Source: Bradyrhizobium zhanjiangense
GTDB taxonomy: Bacteria > Pseudomonadota > Alphaproteobacteria > Rhizobiales > Xanthobacteraceae
DNA: 64,000 nt
Assembly (NCBI RefSeq): GCF_004114935.1
Contig: NZ_CP022221.1
Span: 4,175,001 to 4,239,000, forward strand
Reading direction: 5' to 3'
Shown: positions 31,803-39,595 of the stretch, one piece after another
How the letters are laid out: the number at the start of each line of letters is the position of its first letter
Numbering within the stretch: position 1 is the stretch's first letter
The notes under the pieces: generated by a model
The model's database searches: none
What the model saw: only the letters and a program-made list of their open reading frames with translations
What the model was told of the DNA's origin: nothing
Program-made: the position numbers and the translations under genes

Positions 31803-31885
31803 GACGACTTTTCTAAGAAGCCGCGGGAATGCTCTGCGGCCTTTCTCCAACGCCAGTATTTGAACTGTCAAATTGGCTGGCCTGT

Positions 31886-32917
31886 ATGGGTGAAACAGTG
31901 ACGATCCAGAAAAATTGGCAAGAACTGATTCGGCCGAACAAGCTCCAGGTGTCCCCCGGCAGCGATCCCTCGCGTTTCGCGACCATCGTCGCCGAGCCGC
32001 TCGAGCGCGGCTTCGGCCAGACCCTCGGCAACGCCCTGCGCCGCATCCTGCTCTCCTCGCTTCAGGGCGCGGCAGTGCAGTCGGTGCATATCGACGGCGT
32101 GCTGCACGAGTTCTCCTCGATTGCGGGCGTCCGTGAGGACGTCACCGACATCGTGCTCAACATCAAGGACATCTCGATCAAGATGCAGGGCGAAGGCCCC
32201 AAGCGCATGGTCGTGAAGAAGCAGGGCCCGGGCGTCGTCACCGCCGGCGACATCCAGACCGTCGGCGACGTCACCGTGCTCAACCCGGACCTGCAGATCT
32301 GCACCCTCGACGAGGGCGCGGAGATCCGCATGGAGTTCACGGTCTCGACCGGCAAGGGCTACGTGCCCGCCGAGCGCAACCGCCCCGAGGATGCGCCGAT
32401 CGGTCTGATCCCGGTCGACAGCCTCTACTCGCCGGTCCGCAAGGTCTCCTACAAGGTCGAGAACACCCGCGAGGGCCAGATCCTCGACTACGACAAGCTG
32501 ACCATGACGATCGAGACCAACGGCGCGATCTCGCCGGATGACTCGGTGGCCTACGCCGCGCGCATCCTGCAGGATCAGCTCAACGTCTTCGTCAATTTCG
32601 AAGAGCCGCGCAAGGAAGTCGCCCAGGAGATCATCCCGGACCTCGCCTTCAACCCGGCCTTCCTCAAGAAGGTGGACGAGCTCGAGCTGTCGGTGCGTTC
32701 GGCCAACTGCTTGAAGAACGACAACATCGTCTATATCGGCGACCTCGTGCAGAAGTCGGAAGCCGAAATGCTCCGCACCCCGAACTTCGGCCGCAAGTCG
32801 CTGAACGAGATCAAGGAAGTGCTGGCCCAGATGGGTCTGCACCTCGGCATGGAAGTGCCGGGCTGGCCGCCGGAGAACATCGACGAGCTCGCCAAGCGCT
32901 TCGAAGATCACTACTGA
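31886..32917 (+). CDS. rpoA: RNA polymerase alpha subunit
   Basis: A 343-residue subunit that dimerises to nucleate core polymerase assembly. Its C-terminal domain contacts promoter DNA and activators. The ATG at 31886 gives [17 protein letters not shown], the usual start in this genus; an earlier in-frame start at 31829 would add 19 atypical residues. [18 protein letters not shown] marks the dimer region. The C-terminal domain ([27 protein letters not shown]) is complete. Confidence 0.98.
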   Translation: MGETVTIQKNWQELIRPNKLQVSPGSDPSRFATIVAEPLERGFGQTLGNALRRILLSSLQGAAVQSVHIDGVLHEFSSIAGVREDVTDIVLNIKDISIKMQGEGPKRMVVKKQGPGVVTAGDIQTVGDVTVLNPDLQICTLDEGAEIRMEFTVSTGKGYVPAERNRPEDAPIGLIPVDSLYSPVRKVSYKVENTREGQILDYDKLTMTIETNGAISPDDSVAYAARILQDQLNVFVNFEEPRKEVAQEIIPDLAFNPAFLKKVDELELSVRSANCLKNDNIVYIGDLVQKSEAEMLRTPNFGRKSLNEIKEVLAQMGLHLGMEVPGWPPENIDELAKRFEDHY

Positions 32918-32931
32918 TCGACTTCACCGTG

Positions 32932-32952
32932 ACGGCCGGGCTCTCCGGCCGT
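32932..32952 (+). other. Hairpin between rpoA and rplQ
   Basis: ACGGCCGG (32932-32939) pairs with CCGGCCGT (32945-32952) around GCTCT, followed by TATTTTC. This is close to an intrinsic terminator but with an interrupted T-run, so partial termination is plausible. Confidence 0.55.
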
Positions 32953-33037
32953 TATTTTCATGGGCGAACGCAGGCAGCCCACCTGAGCAACATGTCCGAC
33001 GAACCGTCGCGGCAGTTTTAAAGTAAGGACTACACAC

Positions 33038-33454
33038 ATGCGTCACGGCAAGGTTCATCGGAAGCTCAACCGCACCGCCGAGCACCGCAAGGCGATGTTC
33101 GCCAACATGGCGGCCGCACTGATCAAGCACGAGCAGATCGTCACCACGCTGCCCAAGGCCAAGGAGCTTCGCCCGATCGTCGAGAAGCTCGTCACCCTCG
33201 GCAAGAAGGGCGGCCTGTCGCTGCGCCGCCAGGCGATCGCGGAGCTGCGCGACGTCGACATGGTCAAGAAGCTGTTCGACACGCTCGCGACCCGCTACAA
33301 GGACCGCCAGGGCGGCTACACCCGCATCATCAAGGCCGGCTTCCGCTACGGCGACAACGCCGCGATGGCCGTGATCGAGTTCGTTGATCGCGACGTCGAC
33401 GCCAAGGGCCAGGATTCGGGTCCGGTGCAGGAGAAGGAAGCCGAGGCGGCGTAA
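33038..33454 (+). CDS. rplQ: 50S ribosomal protein L17
   Basis: A 138-residue tunnel-exit protein. The start [20 protein letters not shown] and the [21 protein letters not shown] segment are typical. It is the last gene of the alpha block and is followed at once by a strong terminator. Confidence 0.99.
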   Translation: MRHGKVHRKLNRTAEHRKAMFANMAAALIKHEQIVTTLPKAKELRPIVEKLVTLGKKGGLSLRRQAIAELRDVDMVKKLFDTLATRYKDRQGGYTRIIKAGFRYGDNAAMAVIEFVDRDVDAKGQDSGPVQEKEAEAA

Positions 33455-33477
33455 GCCGGATCGGCAGATACGGATCG

Positions 33478-33506
33478 AAAAACGGCGCCCTTCTGGCGCC
33501 GTTTTT
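33478..33506 (+). terminator. Intrinsic terminator of the alpha operon
   Basis: AAAAACGGCGCC (33478-33489) pairs with GGCGCCGTTTTT (33495-33506) around CTTCT, giving a 12-bp stem ending in a T-run. It closes the ribosomal cluster and may also serve the convergent gene, whose stop is at 33536. Confidence 0.88.
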
Positions 33507-33535
33507 GTTTCGAGGAATAGGGCGCGTCGGAAGGA

Positions 33536-34513
33536 CTATTCCTCCTTGATCCCCGCCTTTTGTGCGATGTCCTTCATTTCAGCGGTCTCCTTGCCGATGG
33601 CTCCCGCCCAATCGCTGTAGCGCGCAAAGCCGGGCTCGAACCCGACCTTGGCGAAGCGTTCGGCCACGGATGGGCTGTTGATCGTATCCTCCAGCGTTGC
33701 CGTCAGCTTGTCACGAACGGCCGGCGGCAGCCCCTTGGGCGCGACCACCGCGCCCCATGAGGCGAAATCGATGTTGCCATAGCCGAGCTCGGCGAGCGTC
33801 GGCACGTCAGGCAGGAACGGCGTCCGCTTGGCCGAGAACACGGCGAGCACTTTGACGGTGCCTGCCTCGATCTGCGGCTTCACGGCGATCACTGTGTCGA
33901 CGTGGTACTGAATGTGCTTGCCGATAAGGTCGTTCATCGCCGGCGCACTGCCCTTGTAGGGCAGGTGGACCATCTTGATTCCGGCGGCCGATTTGAACAG
34001 CTCGCCGGCGAAATGCGAGACGGTCGCAACGCCGAACGACGCCAGCGACAGCTTGTCGGGATTGGCCTTCGCCTCGGTGACGAGCGCAGCCACGTCTTTG
34101 ATCGGGTTGTCCTTGTAAGTGACCAGCGCCAGCGTGATCTTGCCCACCTGACCAAGCGGCTCGAAATCCTTGGCCGCGTCGTAAGGCACGCTTTCTTTGA
34201 CGGCCGCCGGCAGCGTGAAGCTCGAATTCGAGCTGAAGAACAGGGTGTATCCGTCGGGCGCCGAGCGCGCGACTTCCTTGGCCGCGATCGTGGTGCCGCC
34301 ACCGGGGCGGTTCATGATGATCACGGGCTTGCCGAGACGCGTCTCCAGTTCGCCGCCAATGATGCGCGCGACCACGTCGGAGGCGCCGCCGGGCGGGAAG
34401 GGGACGATCAATTGCAATGGTTTTTCCGGATAGACCGCTTGGGCCTGCGCGAGCGAATTGCCGCTGATCAGACCCAGCAACCCGAGCGCAACAGTGAGGG
34501 CCGTTCTTTTCAT
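33536..34513 (-). CDS. TctC/Bug-type periplasmic binding protein
   Basis: A 325-residue secreted protein of the Bug (tripartite tricarboxylate transporter receptor) family. The N-terminus is a signal peptide ending in AQAQA near residue 26. The family markers YPEKPLQLIVPFPPGGASD, VIIMNRPGGG and VPTLAELGYG are present. Such proteins bind small carboxylates or aromatic acids in the periplasm. No tctA or tctB membrane genes adjoin it, so it is an orphan receptor, as is very common in bacteria rich in this family. The ligand cannot be deduced. It is convergent with the ribosomal cluster and divergent from the SDR gene. Confidence 0.92.
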   Translation of the reverse strand: MKRTALTVALGLLGLISGNSLAQAQAVYPEKPLQLIVPFPPGGASDVVARIIGGELETRLGKPVIIMNRPGGGTTIAAKEVARSAPDGYTLFFSSNSSFTLPAAVKESVPYDAAKDFEPLGQVGKITLALVTYKDNPIKDVAALVTEAKANPDKLSLASFGVATVSHFAGELFKSAAGIKMVHLPYKGSAPAMNDLIGKHIQYHVDTVIAVKPQIEAGTVKVLAVFSAKRTPFLPDVPTLAELGYGNIDFASWGAVVAPKGLPPAVRDKLTATLEDTINSPSVAERFAKVGFEPGFARYSDWAGAIGKETAEMKDIAQKAGIKEE

Positions 34514-34709
34514 CGCAAGGTCCTTCCGTGTTCACATGAGCAGAAGAGCTCGGTCAGGCTTAGCAATAATCGTTCCAGCCGCGACAGGGGCATACGAGGC
34601 GCCATGTCGCTGCCGGAACAGCTCGTGATCGTCACTGATTGGTGAGCGCCAATTGCGGCCCAATCCGCCACGTCCGATATCCCCGTCATCGTTCTGATGG
34701 AGATACTAC

Positions 34710-35498
34710 ATGAACATCGACCTTTCGGGAAAAACTGCACTGGTGACCGGCTCGACCGCCGGCATCGGCCACGCCATCGCCAAGGGCCTCGCCGCTTCGG
34801 GCGCCAGCGTCGTGATCAACGGTCGCGGCCGGGACAAGGTCGATGCGGCCGTCCGCAAGCTGGAAGGGACCGGCGCCAAGGTCCGCGGCATCGCCGCCGA
34901 CGTCTCGACGGCGGAAGGCTGCAAGGCGCTCGTGGCGGCGCTTCCCGAAATCGACATCCTCATCAACAATGCCGGCATCTTCGAACCGAAGGAGTTTTTC
35001 GAGATTCCCGACGAGGACTGGACGCGCTTCTTCGAGGTCAACGTAATGAGCGGCGTGCGGCTGTCGCGCGCGTACATGAAGGGCATGCTGAAGCGCAACT
35101 GGGGCCGCATCGTCTTCATCTCCTCGGAGTCCGGACTCAACATTCCCGTCGAGATGATTCATTACGGCATGACCAAGACGGCCCAGCTCTCGGTTGCGCG
35201 CGGGCTCGCGCAGCTCACCCGCGGCACCGGCGTCACCGTCAATTCCGTGCTGCCGGGCCCGACCATGTCGGAGGGCGTCGAGACGTTCGTGAAGGATCTG
35301 GCGAAGCAGAACGGCCAATCGGTGGACGAAGCCGCTGCCAATTTCGTCAAGCAGCATCGTCCGAGCTCGCTGATCCAGCGCTTCGCCAGCGTGGAGGAGA
35401 TCGCCAACATGGTGGTCTACATTGCGTCGAGAGAGGCGTCCGCGACCAACGGTGCGGCGCTGCGCGCGGAAGGTGGTATCGTCAACACCATCGCTTGA
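34710..35498 (+). CDS. Short-chain dehydrogenase/reductase
   Basis: A 262-residue SDR oxidoreductase. The cofactor motif TGSTAGIG is at 13-20, NNAG at 86-89, a catalytic serine near 139, and the active-site pair Y152-x3-K156 (YGMTK). The length is normal for classical SDRs. The substrate is unknown. The terminal EGGIVNTIA is a common ending in this family. The gene lies 8 bases upstream of a DUF1330 gene and is likely co-transcribed with it. Confidence 0.93.
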   Translation: MNIDLSGKTALVTGSTAGIGHAIAKGLAASGASVVINGRGRDKVDAAVRKLEGTGAKVRGIAADVSTAEGCKALVAALPEIDILINNAGIFEPKEFFEIPDEDWTRFFEVNVMSGVRLSRAYMKGMLKRNWGRIVFISSESGLNIPVEMIHYGMTKTAQLSVARGLAQLTRGTGVTVNSVLPGPTMSEGVETFVKDLAKQNGQSVDEAAANFVKQHRPSSLIQRFASVEEIANMVVYIASREASATNGAALRAEGGIVNTIA

Positions 35499-35506
35499 GG
35501 CCGTGC

Positions 35507-35803
35507 ATGACAGCCTATGTGATTTCCGAAGTCGAGATGCGCGATCCCGATGGATTTGAAGCCTATCGTACGCTCGCCGCGAAAACGATCGCGCAATACG
35601 GCGGGCGTTATCTCGTCCGCGGCGGCAAGGCCGAACTCGCCGAAGGCAATCTTCCGCCGAAGGCCATCATCATCGTCGAATTCCCGTCGATGGCGAGGCT
35701 GACGGAATGGTACGCCTCGCCGGAATATGCCGAGGCGCTGAAGCTGCGGCAGACGGCGCTGGAGCGGCGGCTGCTGTTCGTCGAGGGGGCGAGGGAAACG
35801 TAG
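35507..35803 (+). CDS. DUF1330 family protein
   Basis: A 98-residue protein starting MTAYVISEVEMRDPDGFEAY. It matches the DUF1330 group of dimeric alpha/beta-barrel proteins, with the conserved VRGGKAELAEG and VEFPSMARLTEWYASPEY segments. Function is unestablished. The TAG stop is formed by the first bases of an inverted repeat (gTAGGGTGGG), so the element has probably fixed the 3' end of this gene. Confidence 0.88.
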   Translation: MTAYVISEVEMRDPDGFEAYRTLAAKTIAQYGGRYLVRGGKAELAEGNLPPKAIIIVEFPSMARLTEWYASPEYAEALKLRQTALERRLLFVEGARET

Positions 35804-35916
35804 GGTGGGTTAGCCGAAGGTGTAACCCACCGCTGTGTGTTTCCGCAGAGATAGAAGAGGTAGGTTACGCCCCTGCGAACCGCGCTTCGCGCAGTCGCAG
35901 GGCTAACCCACCCTAC
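35800..35916. repeat. Inverted-repeat element GTAGGGTGGGTTAGC (copy 1)
   Basis: The outer arms GTAGGGTGGGTTAGC (35800-35814) and GCTAACCCACCCTAC (35902-35916) are exact reverse complements. Inside are further palindromes, including GCGCTTCGCGC. It is 117 bases long with no coding capacity. A shorter copy is at 52691-52750. It fits a non-autonomous palindromic repeat of the type frequent in Bradyrhizobium. Confidence 0.85.
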
Positions 35917-35934
35917 GCACCGACATTGTAGCTG

Positions 35935-36948
35935 CTACCACCCCTCCAGCACGATCTTGCCGCGCGACTTGCCGCTCTCGAGCAGCGCGTGGGCGCGCTT
36001 GAGGTTGGCCGCATTGATCGTGCCAAAGGTCTGGTCGAGCGTGGTGCGCAACACGCCCTTGTCGATGAGGTCGGCGACGTCATTGAGCAGGCGATGCTGC
36101 GCGATCATATCAGGCGTCTGGAACGACGAGCGCGTGAACATCGATTCCCAGTGCACCGAGATCGCCTTGCCCTTGAATGTGCTCATGGCGAATTCCGGCG
36201 GATCGTCGATCAGGCCGAACTTGCCCTGCGGTGCCATGACCTCCGCGATCGCCTTGTAGTGCTGGTCGGTGAAGGTGAGGCTCGCGACCAGCGCGACCGG
36301 GGGCAACTTGAGCTTCTCGATCTGCTCCTTCATCGGCTTACCGTGGTCGATCACCGCATGCGCGCCGAGATCGAGGCACCATTTTTGTGACTCTGGCCGC
36401 GTCGCGGTCGCGAGCACGGTCAGCCCGGTGAGACGACGCGCGAGCTGGATCAGGATCGAGCCGACGCCGCCAGCGCCGCCGATGATCAGCAGCGTGCGCG
36501 GATCGACGCTCTTGCCGGGGACCGCGCCCAGCCGGTCGAACAGCAGCTCCCAGGCGGTGATGGAGGTGAGGGGAAGGGCGGCCGCTTGCGCGAACGACAG
36601 GCGCTTCGGCTTGTTGCCGACGATGCGCTCGTCGACCAGGTGGTATTCCGAGTTGGTGCCCTGGCGCAGGATCGAGCCTGCGTAAAACACCTCATCGCCC
36701 GGCTTGAACAGCGTGACGTCGGGGCCGACGGCATCGACCACGCCGGCCGCGTCATAGCCGAGGATCTTCATCTCGCCCTCGGGCGGGGCGGCGCGCTTGC
36801 GCACCTTGTAATCGACCGGATTGGCCGAAATCGCTTTCACGGCGACGCGGATGTCACGCCCTCCGGGCTCGGGTTTTGCGGTCTCGAAATCGATCAGTGA
36901 ATCCGCGTCCTCGATCGGAAGCGATTTCTTGTAGCCGACGGCCTTCAT
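35935..36948 (-). CDS. Zinc-independent alcohol dehydrogenase / quinone oxidoreductase-like protein
   Basis: A 337-residue medium-chain dehydrogenase. The GroES-like N-terminal domain has ISANPVDYKVRKR and LGYDAAGVVDAVG, and the Rossmann domain has the IGGAGGVGSILIQLAR motif near 155-170. The zinc-ligand pattern of classical alcohol dehydrogenases is not evident, so it fits the NADPH:quinone reductase-like branch. It is divergent from an HxlR regulator across 122 bases. That layout typically means the regulator responds to reactive quinones or aldehydes and controls this gene (inference). Confidence 0.9.
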   Translation of the reverse strand: MKAVGYKKSLPIEDADSLIDFETAKPEPGGRDIRVAVKAISANPVDYKVRKRAAPPEGEMKILGYDAAGVVDAVGPDVTLFKPGDEVFYAGSILRQGTNSEYHLVDERIVGNKPKRLSFAQAAALPLTSITAWELLFDRLGAVPGKSVDPRTLLIIGGAGGVGSILIQLARRLTGLTVLATATRPESQKWCLDLGAHAVIDHGKPMKEQIEKLKLPPVALVASLTFTDQHYKAIAEVMAPQGKFGLIDDPPEFAMSTFKGKAISVHWESMFTRSSFQTPDMIAQHRLLNDVADLIDKGVLRTTLDQTFGTINAANLKRAHALLESGKSRGKIVLEGW

Positions 36949-37009
36949 GGCTTGTCTCCATCAGATGGCTTTGTTCGCCCGCCATCCTAACTGTCGCTCT
37001 GGCCCCGAT

Positions 37010-37057
37010 TTGGCAAGTACTGTAAATTCGGGGATATAGTCCCTGTTTGGATACTAT
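37010..37057. promoter_or_regulatory. Possible operator/promoter between the reductase and hxlR-type genes
   Basis: This AT-richer stretch in the 122-base divergent gap holds the palindrome AGTACT (37016-37021), an inverted GGGA/TCCC pair (37031-37043) and ATACTAT (37051-37057). TTGGCA (37010-37015) and TATAGT (37035-37040) could be a promoter for the regulator gene, with a 19-base spacer. Proposed from layout only. Confidence 0.35.
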
Positions 37058-37070
37058 TGGAAAAACACGC

Positions 37071-37448
37071 ATGAAACGGGGCAATTTTGCCCGGCGCCCG
37101 GGCTGCTCGGTCGAGGCGACGCTGGATCTGATCGACGGCAAGTGGAAGGGCGTGATCCTCTATCACCTCCAGAGCGGCACTCAGCGCTTCGGCGAACTGC
37201 GCCGCCGGATGCCCGGCATCACCCAACGCATGCTGACCAAGCAGCTTCGCGCGCTGGAGGAGGACAAGCTCGTCATCCGCAAGGTCTATGCCGAGGTGCC
37301 GCCGCGCGTTGAGTATTGCCTCTCCGAGCTCGGCGAGAGCCTCAGGCCCGTGATCGATATCCTGAAGGCCTGGGGCGAGAACCACCAACAGCGGCTGTCC
37401 TGCGCGCCCGCGCCGGTGGTCGCGAAGAAGCCAAAGCGCGCGGCGTGA
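37071..37448 (+). CDS. HxlR-family transcriptional regulator
   Basis: A 125-residue winged-helix protein. The ATG at 37071 gives MKRGNFARRPGCSVEATLD. The HxlR signature GKWKGVILYHLQSGTQRFGELRRRMPGIT, split by helix turns, and the RMLTKQLRALEEDKLVIRK recognition region are present. A cysteine at about residue 12 matches the position used for redox or electrophile sensing in characterised relatives such as YodB. It is divergent from the oxidoreductase gene. An upstream in-frame TTG at 37047 is less likely as a start. Confidence 0.9.
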   Translation: MKRGNFARRPGCSVEATLDLIDGKWKGVILYHLQSGTQRFGELRRRMPGITQRMLTKQLRALEEDKLVIRKVYAEVPPRVEYCLSELGESLRPVIDILKAWGENHQQRLSCAPAPVVAKKPKRAA

Positions 37449-37474
37449 TGGGATGAAAGACGCCGGCTTTTTTT
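37441..37474 (+). terminator. Terminator overlapping the end of the HxlR-family gene
   Basis: CGGCGT (37441-37446, including the first bases of the stop region) pairs with ACGCCG (37460-37465), followed by GC and seven T residues (37468-37474). The stem is short but the T-run is good. Confidence 0.6.
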
Positions 37475-37494
37475 ACCGCTCCCAGCGGGGGGTC

Positions 37495-37667
37495 GAATTG
37501 CATCTGGCGATGCACAAGCATCGTCCAGTGCAATTCGGGTGAGGGGGCGCCGCATCCTCGATCGAGCGTAACGCCTCACCCGCGCCGGAGCCTGTCATCG
37601 GGCGCGCCTTTGGCGCGACCCGTTGGGCGCGAGCTCTCCCAATGGGGCCCAATGGGAGAGGTGTAGA
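37495..37667. repeat. Composite palindromic element between convergent genes
   Basis: The left part (37495-37536) folds as GAATTGCA..CTGG..CGATGC, loop ACAA, GCATCG..CCAG..TGCAATTC with only two single-base bulges. The right part carries GCGCGCC/GGCGCG near 37600-37617 and CTCTCCCA/TGGGAGAG at 37635-37661. No protein-coding sense is visible. It may serve as a bidirectional transcription barrier. Confidence 0.7.
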
Positions 37668-37669
37668 GC

Positions 37670-39283
37670 CTAGAATGCAAACTGCGTGCGCATCGCCACC
37701 GCGTCGAACTTCGAGCCGACATCGGCGGTCGAGATCGGCGAGGCCTGCCGCGACACCGTTCCGTGCAGATAGTCGAGCATGAAGCGGACGTTGCCGTTGA
37801 CGTACCAGTTCAGTGCGAGCGTATAGACGGTCTGCCGACCGCCGGCGATGCCGGTCGCTGCTCCCAACTGATTGTTGAGGTCGATCGTCGAGAAGCGTCC
37901 CGCGATCTCCCACGCGCCCCAGCCGCCACCGTCGAGCGAGAACGGATGCGCCGGCTTGACACCGCTATAGGCGGCGTTCGCAGCATTGTAGGTCCGGCCT
38001 TCGCCCGTCAGCACGTAGCCGGCCTGGGCGTAGCCGCCCTGGAATTTCAGGCTCGGTGCGCCAACCAGCGGCACGCCGGTGTTGGCCGTGCGATCGACAT
38101 TGTACCAGAAGTACTCGCCCTGGACGACGAAGGGGCCGTAGGTCGCCGCTGCCTCGACGCTGTAGACCTGCGCGCCCGAGGCATTGGCGATGGCGCCGGT
38201 GGAGATCAGCGTGGTCGGGTCGAGACGCAATTCCGGGCGGTCGCTGAGCGTGACCGCCTGCGTGTTGGCGATCAGGTTGCGCGGCGGCTGGATCAGCCAT
38301 TGCGCGTCGGCGCCGATATGCACCGAGTAGTCCTTGCCGCTGATCGGATTGCCGGCCACGCGCGCCACGGCGCCATATTGCTCGCTGGTGCCGGCGGGCG
38401 CCGCGCTCGAGGCGGAGTGGATCGCACCGGTCGACGGTCCCGTGACATAGCCGCCGATCCAGAGCTGGTCGTTGAACCAGCGCGCACCGGCTGCGGAGCG
38501 GAAGTCACCGGCGGCGATGTTGGTTGCGATCACGCCGGGCGAGGCGCGCTCCATGAACATGATGTCGTTGGAGCTCGTGGCTTCGTCCATGGTGTAGGGC
38601 AGGTCCATGATGCCGGCCTCGATCGCCATTCGTCCGCCGAACGGCTTTAGGCCGGTATAGCTGAGATAGGCATTCTCGACGCCGGAGACGCCACCGCCCG
38701 GAAGGGATCCCGGCGCGGCGCCGCCAAATCCGTCGGATGAGCCGCCGAAGTCGTAGACCAGCGCGAAGTTCCAGTCGTTGAAGAACTTGCCGGTGACGCC
38801 GATGCGCGCGCGGCGAACGTTCTGGCCGCTGTCGAGCTTCTGCGGCACGGTCGCCGCGGTGTCGGGACGATAGTCATAGCCGCCGACATCCCAATGCAGA
38901 CGGCTGGTGATGGCGACGCAGTTCGCCTGGTCAGCGGTGCAGATGGTTGGCCGGTTGTTCGGCATCGTTACGACGACGCCGGAGGCCGGCGCCGGTCCCT
39001 TGACCGGGATCGCCGCATTGGCGTTGGCAACCGCGGCCTTTGCCTCCGAGCGCGCCTCGGCCTTGGCTTCAGCCTTCGCTTCGGCTCTGGCTTTCGCCGT
39101 GGCCGCCGTGTTCGCTGCGGTCTGACTCTGGAGCTTGTCGAGCTTCTGCTCCAGCATCTTCAATTGCTGTTTCAGCAGCGCGATCTCCTGCTCGCTGCTG
39201 CTTGCCGATTGGGCCTGGGCCTGCGAGGCCGCCAGCACGCCGGCGAGTCCAATCGCCGTGGCTGCAATTCTTGTCCTGCTCAC
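37670..39283 (-). CDS. Outer-membrane porin (OprP/OprO-like) with coiled-coil N-terminus
   Basis: A 537-residue protein starting at a GTG at 39283, which follows a GGAG box and gives an ideal signal peptide (residues 1-25, ending AQAQ). Residues about 30-53 form a coiled coil (IALLKQQLKMLEQKLDKLQ), the trimerisation segment seen in phosphate-selective and related porins. Residues 54-90 are an Ala/Lys/Glu-rich helix-like stretch. The rest is a beta-barrel pattern with alternating aromatic strands, ending in the C-terminal F expected for barrel assembly. The transported solute is unknown. A longer open frame upstream of the GTG has no signal-peptide character. Confidence 0.85.
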   Translation of the reverse strand: MSRTRIAATAIGLAGVLAASQAQAQSASSSEQEIALLKQQLKMLEQKLDKLQSQTAANTAATAKARAEAKAEAKAEARSEAKAAVANANAAIPVKGPAPASGVVVTMPNNRPTICTADQANCVAITSRLHWDVGGYDYRPDTAATVPQKLDSGQNVRRARIGVTGKFFNDWNFALVYDFGGSSDGFGGAAPGSLPGGGVSGVENAYLSYTGLKPFGGRMAIEAGIMDLPYTMDEATSSNDIMFMERASPGVIATNIAAGDFRSAAGARWFNDQLWIGGYVTGPSTGAIHSASSAAPAGTSEQYGAVARVAGNPISGKDYSVHIGADAQWLIQPPRNLIANTQAVTLSDRPELRLDPTTLISTGAIANASGAQVYSVEAAATYGPFVVQGEYFWYNVDRTANTGVPLVGAPSLKFQGGYAQAGYVLTGEGRTYNAANAAYSGVKPAHPFSLDGGGWGAWEIAGRFSTIDLNNQLGAATGIAGGRQTVYTLALNWYVNGNVRFMLDYLHGTVSRQASPISTADVGSKFDAVAMRTQFAF

Positions 39284-39595
39284 GTCATGACTCCATCGTT
39301 TGACGAACTTCCCCAAGTCGCAACGGGAGAGCCTAGGTATGATCGATGACTGCCCCGCGACGCTGCGCCCGGTTACGCGGTTCCCACTGATGCCAATTCG
39401 CCGCAACCGAATCCGCTCGACTCCACAATGCTAGATGACGCGCATCATGCCAATCCACCGCTCTGGCAAATTGCCGATTCGCACGCTGTGCTTGCATCTC
39501 GGACACACGGGAAAGGGGCTGAATATTGCCGCCTGGCGCCCTTCTATTGGCGGGCGAACGCGCCTATATTCCGGCGTCTTTTCCAAGAGGTAGGA
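39284..39595. other. 312-bp divergent promoter region between the porin and protease genes
   Basis: No gene found. Both flanking genes start here and read outward. A CCTATATT at 39563-39570, about 26 bases before the protease ATG, could be a -10 element; no good -35 was found. No repeats of the families described elsewhere are present. Confidence 0.4.

Noticed and set aside
33902..34645. A 247-codon plus-strand frame over the TctC-type gene
   Set aside because: The minus-strand gene has a signal peptide and family motifs; the plus-strand product does not.
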